A stretch of 64,000 bases of DNA from assembly GCA_036365145.1 (NCBI GenBank), contig JAEOAD010001365.1, forward strand, positions 704,501-768,500, in the 5' to 3' direction. A model generated the notes under the pieces. That model did no database searches. It was given only the letters and a program-made list of their open reading frames with translations, and was not told where the DNA came from. This document shows positions 54,000 to 64,000 of the stretch, one piece after another. The stretch comes from Orientallactaga sibirica. Lineage: Eukaryota; Chordata; Mammalia; Rodentia; Dipodidae. The position numbers and the translations under genes are program-made. Within the stretch, counting starts at the first letter, position 1. Every line of letters starts with the position of its first letter.

Positions 54000-54930
54000 T
54001 GTTTTTTGAGGTAGGGTCTCACTCTAGCCCAGGCTGACCTAGAATTCACTATGTAGTCTCAGGGTGGCCTTGAACTCAGGATGATCCTCCTACCTCTGCC
54101 TCCAGAGTGCTGGGATTAAAGGCGTGCACCATCACACCTGGCCATGGGCCCATTTTAATCATTGTCAAAGTTTGGTCAAACTCATTGAAAATTAGTACAA
54201 TGCTTCATCTCACCATATACACAGAATTCTGGGCAGAGATCTTTGGAAGAAGAGGGTATTGAATGGCTGTCTATTATCTCCTCTCAGATATAGTAATTAT
54301 CTTTCTTTGGAAGATGAAAGTCACTTTCAAGCTGGAGGGATGGCTTAGTGGTTAAGGTGTTTGTCTGCAAAGCCAAAGGACCTAGGTTCGATTCCCCAGG
54401 ACCCATGTTAGCCAGATGCACAAGGTGGCACATGCATCTGGAGTTTGCAGTGGCTGGAGGCCCTGGTGCACCCATTCTTTCTCTCTCTCCCCCTCTTTCT
54501 CTCTGTCAAATAAATAGAGCTGGGCGTGGTGGCAAATGCCTTTAATCCCAGCACTTGGGAGGTAGAGGTAGGAGGACTGCATTGAGTTCGAGACCACCCT
54601 GAGACTACATAGTGAATTCCAGGTCAACCTGGGCTAGAGTGAGACCCTGCCTCAAAAAAGCAATAAATAAATAAATAAATAAAAAAAAAAAAAAAAAAAG
54701 GTAATGAAAGTCATTTTCAAGGGCTTGAAAGGTGGCTTAGTTGTTAAGGTGGTTACTTGCAAAGCCAAAGACCCAGGTTTGATTCCCCAGCACCCATGTA
54801 AGCCAGATGCACAAGGTGGCACTTGTGTCTGGAATTTGTTTGCAAAGGCTGGAGCCCTGGTGCATTCATTCTGTCTCTTTTTCTCTCTCTCTGCCAATTT
54901 CTCTCTCTCTCAAATAAATACATAAAAACA
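54000..54930. repeat. Two B1 and two DIP-like SINEs
   Basis: B1 reversed 54000-54142; DIP-like forward 54330-54515; B1 forward 54521-54690 with (AAAT)n then poly-A; DIP-like forward 54720-54930. AATGAAAGTCA-like sequence at 54309 and 54704 suggests target duplication around the first pair. Confidence 0.9.
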
Positions 54931-54934
54931 ATAA

Positions 54935-55242
54935 TATTTTTTGAAAGTAACTTTCAAGATGAAAATGGTTTTGGGCTTTTGGTGAAGGACTAATGAGCTG
55001 CAGTTGTGGGGTTTTCAGGTGGAAGCTGGATGTACTTGGGAGTTTAGCAGGGCTGAGATGCTGCATTGACTCCCACTTGCCACCATAGGGGTAAGAGTGT
55101 CATGTGAACAGTGCACTCAGCCTGTCTGACCATCTCACAGGATGGTAACTAAAAGGGTAAATAGATGATGGAGCTCAGATTCTGCTCTGGTAGCTATCAC
55201 ATGACTTGTAAATCTTGACAGCTTAAAAGATAAATCACTGGA
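54935..55242. other. Intron sequence, nothing recognised
   Basis: About 300 bp of unassigned sequence. Confidence 0.5.
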
Positions 55243-55778
55243 GCCGGGCGTGGTGGAGCACGCCTTTAATATCAGCACTTGGGAGGCACAGGTAGGAGGA
55301 TTGTTCTGGCCACCCTGGGCTAGAGTGAGACCCTACCTTGAAAAACAAAAAACAAACAAACAAACAAAAAATCTTGCCAAGGGTTGGTTAAGGAGTGGGT
55401 AAGAAACTCAGTTACATAATCATTTATTTATTTTTGTTTTTTTGAGGTAGGATCTCACTTTAGCTCAGGCTGACCTGGAATTCACTATGTAGTCTCAGGG
55501 TGACTTTGAACTCACAGTGATCCTCCTGAGTGCTGAGATTAAAGGCATGCTCCACCACACCCGGCTCATTCACTTTTCAAAAAATAATTTATTATTTATT
55601 TATTTGGGGGGGAATAGAAGGAAAGAGAGAGAATGGGCATGCCAAGTCCTCTAGCCACTGCACATGAACTCCAGATGCATGCACCACCTTGTGCATCTGG
55701 TTTACACGGGTTCTGGGGAATCAAACCTGGGTCCTTAAGCTTCGCTTCCTTAATTGTTAAACCATCTCTCCAGCCCCA
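55243..55778. repeat. B1 forward, B1 reversed, DIP-like reversed
   Basis: B1 forward 55243-55370 with the middle deleted; B1 reversed 55430-55565 missing the CTACCTCTGCC part; DIP-like reversed 55590-55778. Confidence 0.88.
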
Positions 55779-55794
55779 ACATCACTAACTTCTA

Positions 55795-56290
55795 TGTGTG
55801 TATACTTACGGGTGTGCACACTCATGTGTGGAGGACAACCTCAGTATCATTCTCAAGCACACCATCCACTTTTTATTTTTAGATTACTTATGAGAGAGAG
55901 AGAAAATTGGTGCTTAAGGGCCTCCAGCTACTGCAATCCAACTCCAGACATGTGTGCCACCTTGTGTGCCTGTGCAACCTTGTGTGTTTGCATCACTTTG
56001 TTTGTCTGGCTTACTTGGGATCTGGAGAGTCGAACATGGGTCCTTAGGTTCGCAGGTATCTGCTAAGCCATTTCTATAGCCCGCCCACCTTTTTTTGAGA
56101 CAGGGTCTCTCAATGGTCTAGATTGGCTGGTCAGTAAGCCTCAAGGACCTCCTGTGTCACTGCCCCAGCACTGAGATTATGGGCATGTGTCACCATGTCC
56201 ATCCCTTTTACATGGACACTATGGATCAAATCAGTTCCTCATGCTTATGAGGCAAGCACTTTAATGATCAAGCATTTACTCAGCCTCTAC
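55795..56290 (-). repeat. B4-like composite SINE split by an extended tRNA SINE
   Basis: Outer pieces 55795-55872 and 56086-56290 contain TGTGTGGAGGACAACCTCAG, GAGACAGGGTCTCTCAATGG and AGGCAAGCACTTTAATGATC, the reversed B1-plus-tRNA layout of old B4 elements. Inside is a reversed extended-type tRNA SINE, 55873-56083. CCACTTTTT/CCACCTTTTTT flank it. Confidence 0.65.
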
Positions 56291-56319
56291 TAGTATTGTT
56301 ATTTTAAAAAAATTTCTGC

Positions 56320-57160
56320 CCGATATGGTGGTGCACACCTTTAATCACAGCACTCAGGAGGCAGAGGTAGAAGAATCATTGCGAGTTTGAGGCCAGCTAG
56401 AGACTATAAAGTGAGTTCAAAGTCAGCCTGGGCTAGAGTGAGACCCTACCTCAAAAAATAAAAACTAAGGGCTGGAGTGATGGCTTAGCAGTTAAGGCAC
56501 TTGCCTGTGAAGCCTAAGGACCCAGGTTAGTTTCCTCAATACCCATACAAAAGGTGGTGCATGCATCTGGAGTGTGTGGAGTTCATTTGCAGTGGCTGGA
56601 GGCCCTAGCATGCCCATTCTCTATCTGCCTCTCTCTCTCTCCCTCCCTCCCTCCCTTTCGAATAAAATAAAATAAAATAAAATAAAATAAAGTAAAATAA
56701 AATATAATAAAATAAAATACCTCCTAGAAAAATTGCTTAAAAAAAGAAAAAATATATTGTGGATGGGGAAGATGGTTCAGTTAAAGGCACTTGCTTGCAA
56801 AGCCTACTGACCTGGGTTTCCCTAGCACTTACATAAAGTCAGGTGCACAAAGTGGTGCATGCATCTGGAGTTCATTTGCAGCAGCAAGAGTCTCTGGTTG
56901 CCTATCCTCTCTCTGTTTCTCTCTCTTTGCAAATAAATATTCAAAATAAAATATTTGAGAGAGGCAGAGAGAGTGAAGGAGAGAGAGAGAGAATGCATGT
57001 GTGTATGGACATACTAGGTCCTCTAACCCCTGCAAAAGACATATGCACATATGCATTACTTTTTGCATCTGGCTTACATGGGTGACTGGAGAATTGAACC
57101 TAGGCCACCTGGCTTTGCAAATAAGCACCTTTAATTGCTAAGCCTTCTCCCCAGCCCCAG
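56320..57160. repeat. B1, DIP-like with (AATAA)n, and an inverted DIP-like pair
   Basis: B1 forward 56320-56465; DIP-like forward 56469-56660 with (CCCT)n and an (AATAA)n tail 56661-56718; DIP-like forward 56762-56950 meeting DIP-like reversed 56950-57160 tail to tail with almost no spacer. Confidence 0.9.
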
Positions 57161-57169
57161 AATTGCTAT

Positions 57170-57335
57170 TTGTATAAGTGTGTGTATAGGGTGCATGTGT
57201 ACCATGGTGTACTTGTGGTGGTTGGAGGATAACGTCAGCTGTCAGTCCTTGCCTTCCACCATTGTTTTGAGGCAGGGCCTCTTATACTTGCACAGCAATG
57301 CTTTACTCACTGAGCCATTTCCCTGGTCCTTTTAT
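57170..57335 (-). repeat. Old B2/B3-like tRNA SINE
   Basis: GGTGGTTGGAGGATAACGTC and TTACTCACTGAGCCATTTCC give the reversed layout seen in old B2/B3-type SINEs. Confidence 0.5.
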
Positions 57336-57374
57336 AAAAAAATTAAGATGTTATGCATAAGCCATAAGGAAAGC

Positions 57375-58446
57375 TACTTTTTTTGGATAATGGGGCCCCC
57401 AGAAGCTATAGATTTTTTACTAGAAACAATTTCAGTGCCAGGGATGGGATACCTTCCAGTGAGTTGTTGGCTAGGGAGGTCCCTGATACCCCCAAAACAT
57501 TACAGGCTATTGCCAAGGCTCTTGGTTTTCCACCAGAAATGGTTAGACCCTACTGCTGAAGATTCTATATGCTAGGGCTACAAGGTCACTGAAAAATGAA
57601 GCTGGAGTTGAGCTGAAAACCTCCTCCCTGAAGACCAGCTGACAGAAAGCTGGAAAAAGCAACACTGCATGCAGCCCTATGGGAGAGAGAAGCCATCAGT
57701 GGTGATAATAGTAGACACTGCAAGTCTTAAGTTTGGCCAGCCAATGTGTACAGTAGTGTCATGTCTGTTATGGGGGAAACCATCTGCTCTCTAATTGGAC
57801 TGGAGGTTCACTCCACTGGAGGGAATACATGCCTGGTACTGAAAACCTAATCAAAAGCCTATGGTGGAGGAGGTCATGAGCCCTAGGAGTGTAACACTTG
57901 CTCTTGTCTGGCTAAATGCATATATTATGCCCACCAAACTGCCCAGTTAACACTTTTCATGTTAATACCCATATAGTAATGCTACTCTCACTTTGGGTTA
58001 GAGAAGCTTCTCTTTTCAGATGGTGGTGACCACTGGGGAGACCCAAAAGGCACCATACTGCTGAGAAGTGAAGAAGTATTCAGCACTGAAACATCTCTAT
58101 TACACCTTCCAAGGTTCAGGGTCCATTGTGGAAGAGGTGGTGGAAAGAATGTAAGAGCCAAAGGAAGGATAGGGCTGCTTCCAATGTAATCATTCAGACA
58201 CAAATTGGCCTTGATATCCATGACCTTGCAGTGCCTAGCACTACCTTCACAAGACCCTCATAATAGGATGAAAAGATGATGACATCAAAATAAAAGAGAA
58301 GCTGGGCATGGTGGCGCATGCCTTTAATCCCAGCATTGGGAAACAGAGGTAGGAGGATTGCTGTGAGTTCAAGGCCACCCTGAGACTACAAAGTGAATTC
58401 CAGGTCAGCCTGGGCTAGAGCAAGACCCTATCTTGAAAAACCACAA

Positions 58447-58493
<47 letters not shown>

Positions 58494-58612
58494 AATACTA
58501 ATTGAGAGGGGGAGGGGATATGACAGTGGATTTGTGAAGGGAAAAATGGGGGAGGGAAGGGAATTATCATAGTTTATCATCTGTAACTATGGAAGTTGCC
58601 AATATAAAAAAA
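57375..58612 (+). repeat. L1-type 3' end with a B1 inserted
   Basis: LINE pieces 57375-58286 and 58497-58612, with TTAGAGAAGCTTCTCTTTTC at 57997 and the GAGAGGGGGAGGGGATATGA polypurine after the insert. The insert is a forward B1 (58288-58440) with an (AAAT)n tail (58445-58495). Confidence 0.75.
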
Positions 58613-58625
58613 TTAAATGAATATA

Positions 58626-58867
58626 GGGGCTGACTTAGCAGTTAAGGCACTTGCCTGCAAAGCCAAAGACCTGGGTTCAATTCCCCAGTACCCATGTGAG
58701 CCAGATGTACATGGTGGCACATGTGTCTGGAGTTCGTTTGCAGTGGCTAGAGGTCCTGCAGCATCCATCTCTCTCTCTCTCAAATAAATAAATAAAATAA
58801 AATATTTTAAAAATGAATACAAGTATATATGTAATTTCATTAATTTTTTTAAAGAGAGTCAGAGAAA

Positions 58868-58904
<37 letters not shown>

Positions 58905-59310
58905 GGGCATGCCAGCAGCCTCTCAGCTGCTGTGAACAAACTCCAGATGCATGCGCCCCCTTGTGAGCAAGTGTGGCATCGCACCCTCGCGTCACTTTGC
59001 ATCTGGCTAAAAGTGGGACCTGGAGAATCAAACGGGCGTTCTTAGGCTTAGCAGGCAGGAGCCTTAACTGCTAAGCAATCTCTCCAGCCCCTTCCATTAA
59101 TTTTTAAAAATTATTTTGCTTTGCAGGCAAGTGCTTTAGCCACCAAGCCATGCCTCCAGTCCTTTTTTCAAGGTAAGGTCTCATCCTAGCTCAGGCTTAC
59201 CTGGAATTCATTATGTAGTCTCAGGGTGGCTTCGAACTCATGGTGATCCTCCTACCTCTGCCTCCCAAGTGCTAGGATTAAAGGCATGTGCCACCATGCC
59301 CAGCTAATTA
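58626..59310. repeat. DIP-like, extended tRNA SINE and B1
   Basis: Headless DIP-like forward 58626-58800; extended-type tRNA SINE reversed 58855-59090, which has (GA)15 at 58871-58900 and CACCCTCGCGTCACTTTGC; B1 reversed 59165-59305. Confidence 0.9.
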
Positions 59311-59690
59311 AAAAAAAATTATTATATTTATTGAGGGAAGTACAGAGCCAAGGAAAGGCATCCACATGGCTAGAGATCCCACGTGGAAGGCCTGGAAAAA
59401 AACCACAGAAAGAGAGGAAAGAAAATTCAAGGAGCTGCTGTCATGTGGGAAGCTGTAGGGGGATAAAGGAGCCCATGTGGAGAATAAAGGCTAGGGGGCC
59501 CTCCCAGCTGGGTCTGGGCTTGGGTCAAGCCAGCCCAGGCCCAGCAGAGGGAAACACTCACCCACAGCTGGAAGTTCCCACATGGTCTGACCATTAATTT
59601 TTTTGTTTGTTTTTCAAAGTAGGGTCTCACTCTAGCCTAGGCTGACCCAGAACTCACTTTGTAATCTCAGACTGGCCTTGAATCAACTAA
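59311..59690. other. Intron sequence with a truncated B1
   Basis: 59311-59598 is not recognised; 59600-59690 is the 3' part of a reversed B1. Confidence 0.6.
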
Positions 59691-59829
59691 TTTTTGCTTT
59701 AAGGAACAAAAACACTGCAGTGGAGAAAGGCTAGCCTTTCTAGTAAATTGTTGGAGTAAATCAGACATCTTTGGCAAAATGGAACCCTGACCCAAACCTC
59801 TTACCTAAACAAAAGCCAACTTAAAATGA

Positions 59830-60075
59830 ATGGAGGTTGCAGGGCATGGTGGTATAGACCCATCATCTCAGCTACATGGGAGGAGGCTAAGGCAGGAGGA
59901 TTGCAAGTTATAAAGGCATGCCTGGGCAACTTAGTGAGACACTGTTTTAAAATAAAAAGAAAAGTAAGTGCAGTAGTAGAGAATTTGAGGGAGTGGGTCA
60001 GTGGTTTGACCCTTTCCTTAGCATGTGTGAGACACTGGATTTAACTATAAGTAAGTAAATAAATAAATATCAAGT
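59830..60075 (+). repeat. B1-dID dimeric SINE
   Basis: B1-like half (GGGCATGGTGGTATAGACCC, GGGCAACTTAGTGAGACACT, TTTTAAAATAAAAAG) joined to an ID-like half (GGTCAGTGGTTTGACCC, CTTAGCATGTGTGAGACAC). This dimer is known from several rodent families. Confidence 0.7.
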
Positions 60076-60122
60076 ACTTAACATGTCCAGGAGTAAATTT
60101 CCAGGGAAAAAAACCACAAACC

Positions 60123-60870
60123 ATGGACTGGAGAGATGGTTTAGCGGTTAAAGCACCTGCCTCCTAAGCCTAAGAATGCTGGTTCCAATCTCCAGGTCCC
60201 ACGTTTAGCCTGATGCAAAGTGAGGCAAGGGCACCTTGACCACAAGGGGGCGCACACATCTGGATTTCATTCGCAGCAGCTGAGAGGCTGCTGGTGCTCC
60301 CATCTCTATCTGTCTTCCTTTCCCGCTCTCTCTGTCTCTCTCTCAAAAAAAAAAAAAAAAAAAACAAAAAAAAAAAAAAAAACACCCCACAAACCAACAA
60401 AGCAATACTCATCAGGATCCAGGACCAGGCCAAGTTCTTAGACAATAAAAACATAATTTATACTAGGGAAAAAATGATAATTTAGCCAGGTGTGGTGGCA
60501 TAAGCCTTTAATCATAGCACTCAGGAGGCAGAGGGGGGAGGATCACTGTGAGTTCAAGGTCAGCCTAGGACGACAGAGTGAGTTCTAGGTCAGCCTATGT
60601 TAGAGTGAGATCCTTGCCTCATTCAGGGATGTGGAGATGGCTCAGCAGTTAAAGACTCTTGCTTGTACAGCTTTCCAGCTGTACAATTCTCCAACACCCA
60701 CAGAAAGTCAGATGCAAAGTGGTAGTTATGACAAGAGAAGGCAGAGCCAGTAGAAATCAAAGCTTTTGGATAGTTAGTTTGCAGCAGCCAGAGACCCCGC
60801 CTTAAGAAGACAGAGCACAGAAACCTCAAGGTTGTCCTCTGTGTGCACACATGAACACACACAAATAAAA
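60123..60870 (+). repeat. Extended tRNA SINE, B1 and an old tRNA SINE
   Basis: Extended-type tRNA SINE 60123-60385 with poly-A; B1 60482-60615; an older tRNA-type SINE 60625-60870 (GAGATGGCTCAGCAGTTAAA). Confidence 0.85.
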
Positions 60871-60889
60871 ATTAAAAAATAGTTTAATG

Positions 60890-61600
60890 TTTAGAAAGAT
60901 TCTATAAGGAAGGTTAAAAGAAAAACTAATGACTGACAGAAAATACTTGCAATCCACATAATTAATAAAGGACATGTATCCAGATCAAAGGATCTCACAC
61001 ACTGAAAAGCACTAGAAACTGGGCAACACACACACCATTGGAAAGGAAACAGAGTTGCAAATCAGTGCATGACAAGGAGCCCAAAGCCCTATTTGGAAAA
61101 ATGCAACTTAAAACATTAGTGAGATATCATTACACTAAAATGAACAATAGTGGCAATACCAGAGTGAGGCTGCGGAGAGACTGGGTTATGCATACACTGC
61201 TGATGGGAATGTGAACTGGACTTACCACATGGTAAGCAAGTGTAGTCTCAGGCACTGATCCCAGACAAATAAAAACTTACTTTCATGCAGAAAGAAACCT
61301 GTCTGCCTGAATATACATGTAACATGTTCACAGCCTGGGTATTTGTAATGGTTCAAACTCAGAAATGTCTTCTGCTGGGTGAGTGGTTAACCTGTAGCAC
61401 ATCCAAACCAGGGACATTATGATACAATGTGGTGGATGACACAAGTAACAATGTGGATGAGCCTCAAGGACATTGTGCTGAGCTTTCTGAAAAAGATACA
61501 TTCCATTAACAATAGTTAAGGAGATGAAAGACAGACTAACGGTTGTCAGGAGATTAGAGATGGTGGTGACTATAGGTAGTGTAAGGCGTCTTGTTGTGAT
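60890..61600 (+). repeat. Ancient L1 ORF2 3' region
   Basis: ATTAATAAAGGACATGTATC, TTAGTGAGATATCATTACAC, TGCTGATGGGAATGTGAACT and GATGAGCCTCAAGGACATTG are worn versions of the end of L1 ORF2. No open frame is preserved. Confidence 0.68.
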
Positions 61601-61605
61601 GGTTT

Positions 61606-61606
<1 letters not shown>

Positions 61607-61648
<42 letters not shown>
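61607..61648. repeat. (AC)21 microsatellite
   Basis: An uninterrupted 42-bp AC run at the right end of the old L1. Confidence 0.98.
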
Positions 61649-61650
<2 letters not shown>

Positions 61651-61744
61651 AACTGGTGCTGGCTGGGTAAGCTCTATAGCCTATGCCAATGTTAATTCTT
61701 TTCTTATTAACCTCCCCTCCCTCTCTCCTTCCCTTCCTCTTTTA

Positions 61745-62527
61745 TTTCTTTGCAAAAGGTCTCATGTAGCCCAGGCTGGTCTTGAAGTCCCGACCTTCCT
61801 GTCTTCACCTCCCACGCACTGGGATTAAAGGTGTACACCACTATACCTAGCTGTGCTAATATTAATCTCCTATTTTGATACTGTAGTATGTGAGTGTAAG
61901 ACACTTGTAAGACACTACTAATGGGAAGGGTTAGGTGAAGGGTTCATGAGACATCCTGGTAATTTTTTTTTCTAACTCTATGAATCTATTACTTTCAAAT
62001 AAAAAGTTGTAAAAAGGGCTGGGCGTGGTGGCGCACGTCTTTAATCCCAGCACACGGGAGGCAGAGGTAGGAGGATTGCCATGAGTTTGAGGCCACCCTG
62101 AGACTACAGAGTGAATTCCAGGTCAGCCTGAGCTAGAGTGAAACCCTACCTTGAAAAAAAAAAAAAGTTGTAAAAAGAAAACAATAATAAAGTGTGATAC
62201 TAAGACTTCAGACAAAAACAACGGCTCTCAATTGTTTTCACTGGTATCATCCCTGCCACCTTTTGTTTTTGCAGTGTTGGGGCTTGAACCTAGGTCCTTG
62301 TGCATGCTAGATAAACATTATACTGCTGAGCTACACCCCAGACTTTTAGTTTTATTTCAGTAAAAATATTCAGGACGGGCATTGTGGTGCAAATCTTTAA
62401 TCCCAGCACTTGGGAGGTAGAGGTAGGATTGCCAAAAGTTCGAGACCACCCTGAGTCTACAGAGTGAATTCCAGGTCAGCCTGAGCTATATGAGACCCTA
62501 CCTTGAACCCCCCCCCCAAAAAATTCT

Positions 62528-62567
<40 letters not shown>

Positions 62568-62757
62568 GGGGGAGGGAGAGAGAAAGAAGGGGTGTGTGGG
62601 GAGAATGGGCATACCAGGGCCTCTTACTGCTGCAAACAAACTCTAGATGCATGTGCTACTTTGTGCTTCTGGCTCTATGTGGGTACTAGGGAATCAAACC
62701 AAGGCCATCGGGCTTTGAAAGTAAGAACCTTTTAACTGTGGAGCCATCTCTCCAGAC
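61745..62757. repeat. B1, ID-like and DIP-like SINEs with (AC)17
   Basis: Old B1-like reversed 61745-61855; B1 forward 62017-62161 with the 16-bp duplication AAAAAGTTGTAAAAAG at 62001-62016 and 62162-62177; ID-like reversed 62265-62345; B1 forward 62372-62520; (AC)17 at 62532-62565; DIP-like reversed 62566-62757. Confidence 0.88.
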
Positions 62758-62759
62758 CA

Positions 62760-63175
62760 GTTTTTATTTTTTATTTTTTAAATTTTTAAAAATTATTTTA
62801 TTTATTTTTGAGAGAGACAGAGACATACAGAGAGGAAGGAGGAGACAGAGAATGGGCGCGTCAGCAGTCTCAGCTGCTGAGAACGAAATCCAGATGTGTG
62901 CGCCCCCTTGTGGTCAAGTGTGGCATTGTGCCCTTGCGTCACTGCATCTGGCTAAACATGGGACCTGGAGATTGGAACCGGGTTCTTAAGTTTAGCAGGC
63001 AGGCGCCTTAACCGCTAAGCCATCTCTCCAGCCCCAGTTTTTATTTTTGAGAGGGTCTCACTAGTTGTTCAGGCTGGCCTTGAACTCATTCTGTAGCATA
63101 GACTGAATTTGCAACCCTCCTGACTCAGCCTCCTGAGTAGCTGGGATTGTAAGCCTGTGAAACTAGGCCTGGTCC
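62760..63175 (-). repeat. Extended tRNA SINE and old B1
   Basis: Reversed extended-type tRNA SINE 62760-63037 (GTGCCCTTGCGTCACTGCAT, CCGCTAAGCCATCTCTCCAG); old B1-like reversed 63045-63175. Confidence 0.85.
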
Positions 63176-63329
63176 TGTCACCTTTATTATCAGCCAACTG
63201 CTCTAAATGTATAGTTTTGGTCCTTGCTCTGGCACGTCACAGGCTACACACACTAGACTAATTTCTGCCTCTCCTTCCTCCCTCCATCCTGCTTATATAT
63301 GTGTATGACCTTGGTTAGCCACAGTGAGG

Positions 63330-63990
63330 GACAGAAGAGGCTGTACCCTGAGCTTGGAAGAGTCAAAATGCCAGATACAGAAAGAACACACTGGTTGCAG
63401 AGTGAAGAGTGGTCCAGAGGTCCCAATAGCAGGGAGGGAAGGGATGGGTGACAGAGGCAGAGGAGGGTTAATGGATGGACTACAGCAAAGGAAAAGGATG
63501 CAGAAGGCATTCAGAATGAGGCCCATAGCTACAGACCAAGGACCTGAGGCACAGGAGCTGACAACAGCTAGGAACAAGCTGGAGCCAAGTCATAGAACCT
63601 TGAATGCCAGACTTTTTTTTTTTTTTAAGGAGAGAAAGGTGGCGGGGGGGGGGCAGAGAATGGGCACGCCAGGGCCTCCAGCCACTGCAAACAAACTCCA
63701 GATGAATGTGCCACCTTGTGCATCTGGCTTATGTGGGTCTTGAGGAAATGAACCTGGGTCCTTAGGCTTCCCAGGCAAGCACCTCAACTGCTGAGCCATC
63801 TCTCCAGCCTGAATGCCAGACTTTTGAGGTTGGGATTATTCTCTGGGCATTAGGGAACCGTAAGAGGGCTTGGGAAGATCTCTCAGACTGCCAAGCTAGG
63901 GTTGGCCCCAAGGAGATAGGACTAAAAGTCAGAAAGATCATGAGAACAAGACAATGCTGATGGCCTGGTCTTCAGTTTATCTATGTAGGG
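63330..63990 (-). repeat. L2 LINE fragment split by a DIP-like SINE
   Basis: Antisense L2 at about 63560-63609 and 63826-63880 (GAACCTTGAATGCCAGAC, GTTGGGATTATTCTCTGGGC). A reversed DIP-like SINE, 63617-63809, sits between, flanked by the 16-bp duplication TGAATGCCAGACTTTT at 63601-63616 and 63810-63825. 63180-63560 is otherwise unassigned. Confidence 0.75.
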
Positions 63991-64000
63991 TGGGGACAGA

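Larger units (their letters stand above)
1..64000 (-). other. SIPA1L3: 3' portion of the SIPA1L3 gene (ten coding exons and introns)
   Basis: Ten exons on the minus strand join in frame to give 601 complete residues and a stop. Intron sizes, in gene order after the first exon seen, are 5286, 2321, 11829, 18749, 865, 5020, 3764, 1114 and 447 bp; all use GT-AG. The joined protein matches what I recall of the C-terminal third of the SPAR/SIPA1L family, which are Rap-specific GTPase activators with an N-terminal RapGAP domain, a PDZ domain and a C-terminal coiled coil. SIPA1L3 acts at the actin cytoskeleton and cell junctions in epithelia and lens, and human mutations cause congenital cataract. 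The paralogue call (L3 rather than L1 or L2) rests on recalled residues in the last three exons, especially the REKKEL terminus. The RapGAP and PDZ exons and the promoter are outside the window. Confidence 0.9.

Noticed and set aside
51815..64000. Further SIPA1L3 exons in the right-hand 12 kb
   Set aside because: I looked for minus-strand segments with acceptor and donor in the right phase and family-like residues and found none; the interval reads as one intron.

Overview
This is a stretch of mammalian, clearly rodent, nuclear DNA. It is dominated by short retroposons of two kinds. One is a 7SL-derived B1 SINE. The other is a tRNA-derived SINE of roughly 200 bp with a CT-rich 3' part and an (AAAT)n-like tail. 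The second resembles the DIP family of jerboas and birch mice (Dipodoidea), so a jerboa-like rodent such as Jaculus is my best guess; that is inferred from SINE type, not proven.

The only gene I can support is on the minus strand: the 3' third of SIPA1L3 (signal-induced proliferation-associated 1-like 3, a Rap GTPase-activating protein of the SPAR family). Ten coding exons lie at 51691-51815, 46286-46404, 43537-43964, 31486-31707, 12571-12736, 11465-11705, 6301-6444, 2401-2536, 1205-1286 and 614-757. Every boundary in the window is GT-AG and the phases join without a break into 601 complete residues plus a stop. They encode the serine-rich tail with a DSGIDT phosphodegron-like motif, the conserved SPAR C-terminal region and a closing leucine zipper. 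The RapGAP and PDZ exons are beyond the right edge. The 3' UTR begins at 613 and runs off the left edge.

Introns fill the rest. The largest complete ones are 12737-31485 (18.7 kb) and 31708-43536 (11.8 kb); the intron right of 51815 is at least 12 kb. They hold well over a hundred B1 and DIP-like SINEs, a few ID and B1-dID elements, old MIR and L2 fragments, five copies of one L1-type 3' end, older L1 ORF2-derived pieces, three intact solo LTRs of MaLR type with perfect 5-bp target duplications, a truncated 7SK RNA retropseudogene, several microsatellites, and a 2-kb minisatellite with a 45-bp unit at 23015-25022. A few repeat-poor blocks (18780-20300, 33820-35390, 39100-39590, 48160-49530) are the best places to look for intronic regulatory sequence.

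I found no second protein-coding gene. The long open frames near 23.5-25 kb are a by-product of a repeat unit divisible by three. Nothing here is a wholly new biological system. The most unusual items are the alternating purine-pyrimidine minisatellite with a visible founder sequence, tandem arrays of ID-type tRNA arms at three places, and the 7SK insertion with a 16-bp target duplication.
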